In this document: positions 1 to 7,415 of the stretch, piece by piece
Layout of the letters: the number at the start of each line of letters is the position of its first letter
How positions within the stretch are numbered: the stretch's first letter is position 1
Source: Clostridia bacterium
GTDB lineage: Bacteria; Bacillota; Clostridia; Christensenellales; Borkfalkiaceae
NCBI GenBank assembly: GCA_028720205.1
Contig: JAQYLE010000014.1
Coordinates: forward strand, 39,676-103,675
Direction of reading: 5' to 3'
Length of the DNA: 64,000 nt
The notes under the pieces: model-generated
Told to the model about the DNA's origin: nothing
The model's input: the letters and a program-made list of their open reading frames with translations, nothing else
Database searches by the model: none
Program-made: the position numbers and the translations under genes

Positions 1-925
1 TAATTTCCGCCGTTGCGGTCGTGTCCGTCGTGCCTGTCAGATTCTCCGTTTCAGAGTTCTGCAAGGTATAAAAATCGTTTGCAAGATTTTGAAGATAATA
101 TTCCACGCGATATTTCGTATCGGTATTCGCTTGCCACTCAGCCGTAATATTCAGGTTGGCTGTAACGCTTTGCGAAAAATCATAGTCCCATTTTTCAAAC
201 GTGTAGCCGAGCCGTTCGGGCGTTGTTTCGGGTACTCGTGCGCAACTATCTTCTTCTATCCATTGAGATTGCACCGCCGTGTCTCCCTCTGTTTCAAACG
301 AAACGGTATAAACCGGTCTGCGCCGCACTGTAACGGTGTAAACCTTAACGGTTTCTCCGTCGATTGTTTCTATTACGTATGCGGTGTTATCGCCTACGTT
401 CAGCGCTATCGTTTTTGTGGCTACCTGCTGCGCGCCGTAAATATCCAAAGCCACGATACATTTCGATAAGCCGTAAGAAGTCACTTCTTCCAGAAACGAA
501 AACGTTTCCGTTGCGTTGCTCACTTTTCCGTAAACGTTCGTTCCGTCCACGGTAAGCGTTTTAAACGAAAGCCCGGTATTTGTTTCTTCGCTTTTTGTTT
601 CCTCTCCGCTTTCTTCTTGTTTCGGCTTCCATTTACAGTACACGTTCATATCGGAAGAAAGCGGCGCGTCTAACAAGGAATTTGCCGTGAACGGAGTTTG
701 CCAGGTATCTTTATCCCAATACCACCCGTCGAAAACGTAATCGTCTTTCGTGGGGTTTTCCGGCATTTTAATTACTTCTTCGCCGTTGGTGCTTAGCGTG
801 GCGTACACCTCGCCGTCCACTACGAAATTCACTTTGAAATCAACTTTTCCGCACGCCGACAAACCGAATATGCACGTAAGCATAGCCGTGATCGTGAAAA
901 TAAGGGTTAAGAATCTTCTCTTCAT
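1..925 (-). CDS. InlB B-repeat lipoprotein, 3' end outside window
   Basis: The minus-strand frame is open from the ATG at 925 to the window edge, about 308 codons, and is incomplete. The N-terminus is a lipoprotein signal peptide (MKRR start, hydrophobic stretch, lipobox LSAC with the Cys near residue 25), so the protein should be lipid-anchored on the outer face of the membrane. After it comes a repeat of the Listeria-Bacteroides / InlB B-repeat type (pattern FDGWYWD ... VYCKWK), a linker rich in Glu and Thr, and a second similar repeat (GYTFEKWDYDF ... ITAEW). Such repeats are found in surface proteins and often mediate adhesion or spacing. A GGAGG ribosome site lies 7 bases before the ATG and a promoter lies at 998-1026. 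The C-terminus and the function are not visible. Confidence 0.8.
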   Translation of the reverse strand, partial: MKRRFLTLIFTITAMLTCIFGLSACGKVDFKVNFVVDGEVYATLSTNGEEVIKMPENPTKDDYVFDGWYWDKDTWQTPFTANSLLDAPLSSDMNVYCKWKPKQEESGEETKSEETNTGLSFKTLTVDGTNVYGKVSNATETFSFLEEVTSYGLSKCIVALDIYGAQQVATKTIALNVGDNTAYVIETIDGETVKVYTVTVRRRPVYTVSFETEGDTAVQSQWIEEDSCARVPETTPERLGYTFEKWDYDFSQSVTANLNITAEWQANTDTKYRVEYYLQNLANDFYTLQNSETENLTGTTDTTATAEI

Positions 926-997
926 CAAAACGCCTCCGAAAATAAATGTACTTTTCGTATCTGTTTTTTGACATAGATTATTCTAATCTGTGTAATC

Positions 998-1026
998 ATT
1001 TTAATTCTTTACTACAAAAAAGTCAA
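998..1026 (-). promoter_or_regulatory. sigma-A promoter of the InlB-repeat lipoprotein
   Basis: Reading the minus strand, TTGACT (1026-1021) is followed by a 17-base spacer and TAAAAT (1003-998). Between the -10 and the gene a dyad AGATTA-TTC-TAATCT at 975-989 could be an operator; that is inference. The gap 926-1251 otherwise holds only the hairpin at 1147-1174 and a doubtful 38-codon frame discussed in the findings. Confidence 0.7.
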
Positions 1027-1146
1027 TGATATTTATCGTTGCACGCCAAAATCGTTTAGAAAAAAAGTACGTTTTATTAAAAACATCATTTCCGTTAAGA
1101 GCGTTCCTGCGCACCATGTATGCTTTCACCACCTCCTGAGTTTAAG

Positions 1147-1174
1147 TATGCCGCCCGAAAATTCGGGCGGCATA
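1147..1174. other. 13-bp perfect hairpin at the left end of the mobile element
   Basis: The arms at 1147-1159 and 1162-1174 are perfect inverted repeats (TATGCCGCCCGAA and its complement) with a two-base loop. No U-run follows on either strand, so it is not a classic Rho-independent terminator, although it lies just past the small gene ending at 1252 on the minus strand. A TATAAT at the minus-strand position just before it could make it the 5' hairpin of a short transcript. It may also mark the element boundary. Confidence 0.5.
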
Positions 1175-1251
1175 TATTATATCATTTTCCGTTATATTTT
1201 CGGGCGAACGGGTACCCGCGCCGCCTTAACTCGGCGGCAATCCCTTGCTGT

Positions 1252-1440
1252 TCAAAAGGATTCTTTCTTATTCGATTTGTTATTCAGTTGTGATTTTTGC
1301 CTTTCGTCTTGCCATAATGCAAACTCTCTTTGTCCTTCTTCCGTTTCAAAGTAGGCTTGAATTGCAGGCAATAACGCCCTTGCGAGCGAATCGATTTCAA
1401 AATCGGGAATTCCCGTATTGTTCTTTCTTCTCCTCGACAT
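1252..1440 (-). CDS. small basic/acidic protein beside MobV relaxase
   Basis: This is a 62-residue hypothetical protein with a basic start (MSRRRKNN), a central acidic-aliphatic helix-like part (FEIDSLARALLPAIQAYF) and a Lys/Gln-rich tail. I do not recognise the family. It follows the MobV gene on the same strand by about 150 bases and is probably an accessory gene of the same mobilizable element. Its ATG overlaps the stop of a three-codon frame (ATG AAT ACA TAA, starting at 1451) that sits at the ideal distance from a GGAGAG ribosome site. Translation of this gene may therefore depend on termination and re-initiation. Start choice is moderately sure; function is unknown. Confidence 0.55.
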   Translation of the reverse strand: MSRRRKNNTGIPDFEIDSLARALLPAIQAYFETEEGQREFALWQDERQKSQLNNKSNKKESF

Positions 1441-1590
1441 TATGTATTCATCGTACTCTCCTTATTTACTTCAATTAGAAATTTTCATTTCACGTAATTT
1501 TATCCGTAAGTTTTAGCCCCTAAGGGCAAGCGTCATCGACAATAGCTGTTTTCTCCAACCGTTCGGCTATTTTACCGTGGAGCAGGTGCG

Positions 1591-2559
1591 TCACTTCGTC
1601 CAAATGTTATTTTTTGACGAAGAAGACGGCTTGCTTTTCTGTCCCTTGCGTTCAGAGGCGAGCCTTTGCACGTACTCGAATTCGTCGGGTGCGAACTCTT
1701 TTAACTTTATAAGGATTTCCGCGCTCCACTTGTATTTTTCGGCTTCCTGTTCTTTTTGTTTGAGAAGATTGAATATGTAATCCCTGTCCTTACCGACAAT
1801 TTGCAATTGCCTTGCTTGCTCGACGTTAGTTGTACGAAGAGAGACAATCTCTTTTTCGGCGTCTTTACGTTTTTTCGGAACGGGCTTATTCTGCGCGTCT
1901 GCAACTGTTTCTACGGTCTGCATTAAATCGTCAAGTTCTTCTTTCTTCCGCTCGGTCTGCTCGTCGATTTCTCGTTCGCGCCGTTCTGCGCTCTCGATAA
2001 TCTTCTTTGCCTTATACTCCGCCGTGGAGAGGTGTTTTGCCTGACTGCCTTCCTTACCGCGTTGCAAACCCCATTTCCTGCCGATACTCTCGTGAAGTTC
2101 GGTTTGCAACTGTGCCAACTTCTGCCTATCGAAAAGGCTTTTACTGCTCAACCGACCTTCGTTGATGGGGATAAAGTTTAAGTGCATATGCGGCGTGGTT
2201 TCGTCCATATGAACGATTGCAGAAATCATGTTTTCACTTCTGTACTTGCGAGAGAAAAACTCGGCGCAATCTCTAAAAAATTCTCTCTGTTCCCAAGGGT
2301 GCAAACCCATGAAAAACTCTCCGTCCGACGTTACGATAAACGAATTCATCAGGATAGCGTCCGAACGGATTTTGCGTTTTAATTCCAACTCTAACAACCT
2401 CTCGTTGATTATCTCCAAATAACTTTTCATCGGGTAGACTATGTGGTAGTTGAGATGCGTTCTCGAACTGTCTATTTGCGGATTGCTCGCCTGATAGGTC
2501 TCGGCTCTCTCATTTTCTTGCTCGACAGGGCTGACTTCCTGCCGTTTATATTTTTCCAT
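1591..2559 (-). CDS. MobV-family (Mob/Pre) plasmid recombination relaxase, natural start codon altered
   Basis: Relaxases of the MobV family nick one strand at oriT and carry the DNA into a recipient during conjugative mobilization. The N-terminal family signature (ENER ... NPQID ... RTHLNYH, residues 16-39) and the metal-binding histidine motif HMDETTPHMH (residues 117-126, HxDE-TPHxH) are intact. The C-terminal third is a charged coiled coil, as usual. The first ATG (2559) has no ribosome site. The frame continues upstream to read ISYLVCH before MEKYK, matching the MSYxVxH start common in the family, and an AGGAGG sits 8 bases before the ATC codon at 2580-2578. So the proper start looks like ATG changed to ATC. 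The gene may be silenced, translated weakly from ATC, or carry an assembly error. A candidate oriT lies immediately upstream. Confidence 0.85.
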   Translation of the reverse strand: MEKYKRQEVSPVEQENERAETYQASNPQIDSSRTHLNYHIVYPMKSYLEIINERLLELELKRKIRSDAILMNSFIVTSDGEFFMGLHPWEQREFFRDCAEFFSRKYRSENMISAIVHMDETTPHMHLNFIPINEGRLSSKSLFDRQKLAQLQTELHESIGRKWGLQRGKEGSQAKHLSTAEYKAKKIIESAERREREIDEQTERKKEELDDLMQTVETVADAQNKPVPKKRKDAEKEIVSLRTTNVEQARQLQIVGKDRDYIFNLLKQKEQEAEKYKWSAEILIKLKEFAPDEFEYVQRLASERKGQKSKPSSSSKNNIWTK

Positions 2560-2635
2560 ATGACATACTAAATAACTGATTTTCGTTTCCTCCTATAATT
2601 TTTTAGTGGTCAAAAAGCCTCGCAGAGCGAACGGA

Positions 2636-2669
2636 ACTTAGCCTTGCTAAGTGTAGTGAGTTACACTTA
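2636..2669 (+). other. oriT: candidate oriT (MobV / pMV158 type)
   Basis: Two overlapping inverted repeats share an arm: ACTTAGC-CTT-GCTAAGT (2636-2652) and TAAGTGTA-GTGAGT-TACACTTA (2648-2669). The second has 8-bp perfect arms around a 6-base loop. The core TAGTGAGTTA closely matches the pMV158 nick region TAGTGTGTTA as I recall it, where the MobM relaxase cuts between G and T. Alternative hairpins sharing an arm are also a known trait of that oriT. It lies 60-90 bases upstream of the mob gene. The nick would fall near 2660/2661 if the analogy holds. Confidence 0.65.
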
Positions 2670-2828
2670 CGCCCATTTGTAAGTCGATTTTTTCTCTCTG
2701 CTTGTTTTCACTTTGGTTTGCATTTTGCGTGCGTTTGGATTGCGCTTGCTTGCTTTAATTAAGGCGGTCTGATTGTAATTTGCTTGCTCATAAGTTACCT
2801 CCGAATTGATTATTTTATCTGTTTCCAC
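2667..2828 (-). pseudogene. small frame-disrupted gene upstream of oriT/mob
   Basis: A strong ribosome site (GGAGG, 2798-2802) is followed after 6 bases by an ATG (2791), but that frame stops after 10 codons. The overlapping frame, two bases on, reads a protein-like, basic 40-residue stretch (…NQTALIKASKRN… then …KTSREKKSTYKWA) ending at a TAA at 2669-2667, inside the oriT hairpin. A single inserted base just after the ATG would restore one reading frame with the ideal ribosome site. The open frame could instead begin at a GTG at 2828, which has no visible ribosome site. I read it as a small accessory gene inactivated by a one-base loss, with the GTG-start version as the alternative. Confidence 0.4.
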
Positions 2829-3298
2829 GCCACGAAACGGGGGGATAACAGCTGAAAAAGAACGCGAAAAAAGTCGCTGAAATCACAACGTTTCACCGAC
2901 CTTAACCGTATTTAGCAAGTTCTGTTTGCTCTATGGTGGTTAGCCATTCGATTAAGTTGTAAAGTTTATTTAATGGGTATTTCTCCTAAAAAATTGTATG
3001 ACAAAATTGACCATCAACGCTATCCGTCTTTTTTCGCAAACGCTTTCACGAATAACTCCGGTTGTCAAAAATCTACTATGCCGTAAAAATGTACGACAAT
3101 AAAACCCGACGAAAGCCGTTTTTATTTCCCTTACATTAAAACGACTTCGGGTAAATAGGAAAACTTCTCTTTATCAGCGCGCGTTAGTACGCTTACAAAG
3201 CCTGCCATACTACCGCAAGCCGAATCAAGAGAACCTATCACTAAATATATATACCCGCACTAAACAGAATCTAAACATATGTTCGTGTTTGTAATTTT

Positions 3299-3327
3299 AT
3301 TTTATCATATAAAATAGCGAAAGTCAA
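3299..3327 (-). promoter_or_regulatory. sigma-A promoter reading into the mobile element
   Basis: Minus strand TTGACT (3327-3322), 17-base spacer, TAAAAT (3304-3299). Downstream there is no intact gene until the disrupted small gene at 2828. About 3104-3154 holds an imperfect inverted repeat (ACCCGA ... TCGGGT) followed by TTTATT on the minus strand, possibly an attenuator. A second gene remnant may lie at 2902-2987 (see findings). The remainder of 2829-3377 shows nothing I can name. Confidence 0.6.
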
Positions 3328-3377
3328 TAGTTTATGTCCAAAAATCTTGTATGTATGACAATTTTTTTCGACGCACG

Positions 3378-3409
3378 AAAAAACGGCGGGAACGTGTATT
3401 CCCGCCGTT
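3378..3409 (-). terminator. Rho-independent terminator of tRNA-Leu
   Basis: An 11-bp perfect stem (arms 3382-3392 and 3399-3409, AACGGCGGGAA and its complement) with a 6-base loop is followed on the minus strand by six T. It lies about 75 bases past the 3' end of the tRNA gene. Confidence 0.85.
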
Positions 3410-3482
3410 AAAGTTATTTAAGCAAAAAAGTAAATCCGAACCATTCGCTTGTTATAAGTATCTGGTTCGGATTATACTGACT

Positions 3483-3567
3483 TGGTGCGATCGACAGGAA
3501 TTGAACCTGCATGGTGTTAGCCACAAGATCCTTAGTCTTGCGCGTCTGCCAGTTCCGCCACGATCGC
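3483..3567 (-). tRNA. tRNA-Leu (anticodon AAG)
   Basis: The 85-base gene has a perfect 7-bp acceptor stem (GCGATCG with CGATCGC), discriminator A and an encoded CCA at 3483-3485. The D arm carries GG and GACGC, there is a long class II variable arm, and the T loop is TTCAATT. The anticodon stem CAAGA/TCTTG encloses the loop CTAAGGA, placing AAG at positions 34-36. A34 is normally edited to inosine by TadA so that the tRNA can read CUU, CUC and CUA. It has its own consensus promoter and terminator and stands alone, next to the mobile element. Confidence 0.93.
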
Positions 3568-3608
3568 ATATTTCTTCTTGCGTATTATTGCTTACTACGA
3601 CAAATTAC

Positions 3609-3637
3609 ATTATATACTAATCCGTTTCGTTTGTCAA
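3609..3637 (-). promoter_or_regulatory. consensus promoter of tRNA-Leu
   Basis: Minus strand TTGACA (3637-3632), 17-base spacer, TATAAT (3614-3609): a perfect sigma-A consensus, with the expected start about 35 bases before the mature tRNA. Confidence 0.9.
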
Positions 3638-3775
3638 CCTTTTTTCGTCTGCTTTTTTTAAAAATTTTTCTTTTATTTTTCTTTGCATTTTTCGCGAAAA
3701 AAACTGAAAAACAAAAAAAAGCACTACTACCCCGTTGAATACAAATGCGTCCGCGCCGCCCGCTTTATACGGTCT

Positions 3776-4783
3776 TTATACCGGTATGGCAAGCGCGCGG
3801 AACAGCCTTTTATCTCTAAGAAGCGCCCCCGCGCCGGAAATCACCGCATATTGCGGTTCGGCGCATACATGCACGCGCATTTCAAGTTTTTTCGACAGAT
3901 ATTCCGCCGCGTGAAAAAGGCGCGCCGCTCCGCCGGAAAAATACAAGCCGTTTTTATTCACCGCCGCCGCGACTTCCGCAGGTAAACCCTGCAAAACGTA
4001 CGCCGCGTATTCCACCGCCTTATCGAAATAAGCCGAAATGCAATCTGCGATTTCACCCGCCTGTACCGAGACGCCCGCAGGGCGGTACTGCGTAACGCTG
4101 ATCCCCTCCGCAACGGCGGTACCGCGCGCCTGAGGAGAAAGCGAACCGATTTCGTTTTTCAGCCGTTCCGCCGTAAGCGCGCCGATGCGGAGCGCTTTGA
4201 TTTTTTCCACCCGATACGCGATGTCCGCGTCCATATTATTGCCGCCGATATTCATCGAAAGTCCCGCGATGATTCCTTCGGAAGAGAGCACGGCTATATT
4301 CGTAACGCCCCCGCCCATATCCATAACGAACACAGGTTCGCTATCGGAGAGCACCGCTTCCGAGCCCAGCGCGGCGAGGTACGGCGTTTCGGCAAAATAC
4401 ACGTTTTTCAACCGACAATCTTCGGCGAGCGAAGCGTACGCCGATTTCAATTCTTCTCCCGCGCCGCAGGGCAGGGAAAAAAGCACTTCGGTTTTTCGCA
4501 GCGCCGCCGCGGAATCGAGGTTGACGCGCCGTAAAAATTCTTTCAGCATCTCTGCCGCAAGTCTGCCGTTTTGTATTTCCCCTTCGTACACAGGAAAGAC
4601 TATTTCGGTATATTCCGTGGTTTTTCCCACCAGTTTTTTCGCTTCTTTCCCTATTGCTTTCACTTCGCCCGTAACGCCGTCCGCCGCCACGGCGGAAGGT
4701 TCCGCAAGAACGATACCGCTGCCGCCGTCCGCACGGAAAATCTTTGTTACCGAAGAACCTAAATCTATGGCAAGTTTTATCAT
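3776..4783 (-). CDS. MreB/Mbl-like actin homologue (cell shape)
   Basis: This 335-residue protein has the length and fold markers of the MreB branch of bacterial actins, which form membrane-associated filaments guiding lateral wall synthesis. Visible motifs are phosphate-1 DLGSSVTK (residues 7-14), phosphate-2 VMDMGGGVTNIAVLS near residue 150, the connecting segment SMNIGGNNMDADIAY, and the adenosine motif GLYFSGGAARL near residue 290. The sequence departs from canonical MreB at many sites, so it may be a paralogue with a special role. The ATG overlaps the maf stop by 4 bases (ATGA), so the two are co-translated. In Firmicutes maf commonly neighbours mreB-mreC-mreD; mreC and mreD are absent downstream here. 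Confidence 0.82.
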   Translation of the reverse strand: MIKLAIDLGSSVTKIFRADGGSGIVLAEPSAVAADGVTGEVKAIGKEAKKLVGKTTEYTEIVFPVYEGEIQNGRLAAEMLKEFLRRVNLDSAAALRKTEVLFSLPCGAGEELKSAYASLAEDCRLKNVYFAETPYLAALGSEAVLSDSEPVFVMDMGGGVTNIAVLSSEGIIAGLSMNIGGNNMDADIAYRVEKIKALRIGALTAERLKNEIGSLSPQARGTAVAEGISVTQYRPAGVSVQAGEIADCISAYFDKAVEYAAYVLQGLPAEVAAAVNKNGLYFSGGAARLFHAAEYLSKKLEMRVHVCAEPQYAVISGAGALLRDKRLFRALAIPV

Positions 4784-5406
4784 CTTTGCGCCTCCGCCTC
4801 CGTTCGGTTTTTACTCAGGTTTGTGTTTCCGCCGATATCCGTTTCGTCTTTTCCCCGGCGGCTTAGCATACGGCATAGAAGTTCGGTGGGCAACCCCACC
4901 ACGTTATCGTAACTGCCCCTGATATATTCTACGGGAATCCCGTCCTGTATGCCGTACGCGCCCGCCTTGTCCATCGGCGAGCCGCCCGCGACGTAGTTTT
5001 CGATGAACTCTTCCGAAAGCGCGGAAAATTTCACCCGGGTTTCGTCGTATGCCGTATCTTTTTCCCCGTTCGGAAAAATCAGACAAACGCCCGTAACAAC
5101 GACGTGTTCTCTTCCGGAAAGCAGCCGCAGCATTTCTTTCGCCTGCCGCTTATCTTTCGGTTTTCCCAGAATTTTTCCGTCTATCGTCACCACCGTGTCG
5201 GCGCCGAGCACCGTTTTGCCCGCGTGTTCTTTTTTCGCGGCAATCTCCTCCGCTTTCTGTTTTGCCAAAAATTCCACCGTTTGCCGGGGCGGGAAAGAGT
5301 CGTCCGCTTTTTCCTCGCTTTTCGCAGCGTCGATTTCAAAATCGCCGACGATTTTTTTTAACAGTTCTCTGCGCCGCGGCGAAGCGCTCGCCAGTACGAA
5401 TTCCAT
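4780..5406 (-). CDS. maf: Maf-family nucleoside triphosphate pyrophosphatase
   Basis: Maf proteins hydrolyse non-canonical nucleoside triphosphates (for example dTTP, UTP or modified pyrimidine nucleotides) to the monophosphate and are linked to septum regulation. The diagnostic start ASASPRRRELL (residues 6-16), the motif KTVLGADTVV near residue 70 and the segment YVAGGSPMDKAGAYGIQD near residue 150 are intact. The length, 208 residues, is about normal with a short basic tail extension. It overlaps mreB-like by 4 bases and is preceded by the ppx-like gene about 130 bases upstream on the same strand. Confidence 0.92.
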   Translation of the reverse strand: MEFVLASASPRRRELLKKIVGDFEIDAAKSEEKADDSFPPRQTVEFLAKQKAEEIAAKKEHAGKTVLGADTVVTIDGKILGKPKDKRQAKEMLRLLSGREHVVVTGVCLIFPNGEKDTAYDETRVKFSALSEEFIENYVAGGSPMDKAGAYGIQDGIPVEYIRGSYDNVVGLPTELLCRMLSRRGKDETDIGGNTNLSKNRTEAEAQR

Positions 5407-5532
5407 GAATTTTCCGCCTTTGCCGTTTTTCGGGCGCGTCGCGACGAATCGATAAAAAACGAAGCCGCCTCGCGGCGCGATCGCGCGCCTGAGCGGCCTT
5501 ATTCCTGCGCCCGTTTTTCCGCGCCCGTAGCC

Positions 5533-7044
5533 TTAAAGTATTTCCAGATTTTTACGGAACGATTTTTTAAATTCTCCCGCGGCGGACATCGCCGAACGGA
5601 TTTCCAGCGCCGCGTCGCCCGCAAGTTCCGTCTTCATAATTACGGAATCGCCCAGAACGTCGCAGGTAATTCCCGTGACCAGCCCCGCGTGCGAACGGTC
5701 GAAACTTTCGGCAATGCGCAAAAGCACGCCGAGTTTTTTCACCGCGTCCAGATCTTCCGGAGTAACGAGATCTTTGTATTTCTGCCATTCGGCAAGATTT
5801 ACGTCCTCTTTTTCATGACACCCCGCCACAAACGCCGCCAATACGATTTCTCTGTGCGTTGCGCCGCAGATCATAGAGTTCAGAATCATATACAGACTGT
5901 GTTTCTGATGCCCGTAATAATTGACGCGCAGTCCGCAATCGTGCAAAAACGCCGCAATCTTCAATACTTTAAGATACTGCCTTGAAAACTTATGCAAAAC
6001 GCGCAACTGTTTGAAAAGTTGAATGGAAAGGCGCACCACGTTTTCAACGTGCGACGGCTCTCCGCCGTAATAGAGCACCAGTGTTTCCAGCGAATAATTG
6101 AGCACGTCCGAAATAGGCTTTTCCGCCGTCATCGGAACCGCCTGATTGAACATAATGCCTTCGCGCAGTCCGTTACCGCCGATAACGAATTCTTTTACGC
6201 CCATATAATCCACAAACGATTTTATGATGGACATCGCAGCGGGCATAATGTCCGCGCGGGAAGGCGAAAGCCCCTTGATTTTCTTGCGTTTTTCGATATC
6301 CAGCGCCTTGATTTTATCGTAAATCGAAGTGAAATCTTCTGCGGACAAACGGTAATTATGTACCGTGTCGAGCGGATATTTTTTTACGAGTTTGCTGATT
6401 TTGAAAAGGTTTCTGAACGAACCGCCCACGCCGATCATCTGCGCTTCCGGATCCACTTCCGAAAGCCAATCGATTTTTTTGAGTTGTTCGGTGAAAAATT
6501 CGTACGTATGCGCCGCCGCTTCTTCGGGCGTGCAATCCGCCGAGAACAGATCGGTAAGCGTCACCGCGCCGAACGGCAACGACGCCGAACCGATGACGTT
6601 ACGGCGATTATAATAAATCACTTTCGTACTGCCGCCGCCGATCTCCAGAATCAGCCCCTTGGGGATGTCCATCGTATTGATTACGCCGCGATACACTAAA
6701 ATCGCTTCTTCCTCTTCGGAAAGAACGCGGATTTTTATGCCGCAGGTCGCCTGAATTTCGTCGAGAAACGAACGCTGGTTCTTTGCGCGCCGCACCGCCG
6801 CCGTAGCAACCGCGATGATACGGTTTACTCCCGAAGCGTCGCAAAGCCGCTTGAACATTTTCAGCGCGCGAATGGTCTCCGCCACGCGTTGCGGCTTTAA
6901 AAAGCCGTCCCTGTCCATATCCTGCCCCAAACGGACGCTCTCTTTCAGCTGATCCGTTACCATGAAATGCCCTTCTGCGAATAAATCTACGATAACCAGT
7001 CTTGCCGTGTTCGATCCCAGATCGACGATCCCGATTCTTTCCAC
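5533..7044 (-). CDS. ppx: Ppx/GppA exopolyphosphatase with C-terminal HD domain
   Basis: Members of this family remove terminal phosphate from inorganic polyphosphate or convert pppGpp to ppGpp. The N-terminal half is an ASKHA ATPase fold with VDLGSNTARLV (residues 7-17) and EIGGGSTKV (residues 134-142). The C-terminal part, after about residue 320, resembles an HD-type domain (FLHDCGLR near 378 and GHQKHS nearby), as in long Ppx proteins. At 503 residues it matches the long E. coli-type form. A promoter lies at 7185-7213. Whether the substrate is polyphosphate or pppGpp cannot be told from sequence alone. Confidence 0.88.
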   Translation of the reverse strand: MERIGIVDLGSNTARLVIVDLFAEGHFMVTDQLKESVRLGQDMDRDGFLKPQRVAETIRALKMFKRLCDASGVNRIIAVATAAVRRAKNQRSFLDEIQATCGIKIRVLSEEEEAILVYRGVINTMDIPKGLILEIGGGSTKVIYYNRRNVIGSASLPFGAVTLTDLFSADCTPEEAAAHTYEFFTEQLKKIDWLSEVDPEAQMIGVGGSFRNLFKISKLVKKYPLDTVHNYRLSAEDFTSIYDKIKALDIEKRKKIKGLSPSRADIMPAAMSIIKSFVDYMGVKEFVIGGNGLREGIMFNQAVPMTAEKPISDVLNYSLETLVLYYGGEPSHVENVVRLSIQLFKQLRVLHKFSRQYLKVLKIAAFLHDCGLRVNYYGHQKHSLYMILNSMICGATHREIVLAAFVAGCHEKEDVNLAEWQKYKDLVTPEDLDAVKKLGVLLRIAESFDRSHAGLVTGITCDVLGDSVIMKTELAGDAALEIRSAMSAAGEFKKSFRKNLEIL

Positions 7045-7184
7045 TTTTCTACTCTGCCTTCCTTTTGCCCTGCAACGAATTATTTCCCGAAAACGTAACT
7101 TTTTTACGTGTTTTTCGCGTATTTCGTTACGTGTTTTTCGCTTATTTTTAAACGCGCCCGTATGCGCGCTGCTTTTTTATATTT

Positions 7185-7213
7185 ATTTTACCACATAAAG
7201 AGCGATTTGTCTA
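7185..7213 (-). promoter_or_regulatory. promoter of ppx
   Basis: Minus strand TAGACA (7213-7208), 17-base spacer, TAAAAT (7190-7185). The leader between it and ppx contains a repeated motif TTACGTGTTTTTCGC near 7104-7140. The rest of the gap 7045-7415 shows no gene. Confidence 0.6.
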
Positions 7214-7415
7214 TACCCTTTGGTAAATTTTTCACCCTTCGGGCATTTTTTCTTTTATTTTCGATATTTTTACCGCGTTTTTCTTGTGCAAATTCGTCAG
7301 CGCCCGACACTTTTTCCTTCGTATTTTCCCCCGGACTTTACGCGCCCGCGCCGAGTCGTCAGCGCATTGTTCCGGTTGTGTTCAGTCGGTTCTTCGCGGT
7401 TGAAACCGGGGTATT

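Noticed and set aside
4185..4922. 245-codon plus-strand frame
   Set aside because: It runs antisense across the mreB-like and maf genes, whose motifs are intact; it is low-complexity Ser/Pro-rich with no ribosome site.
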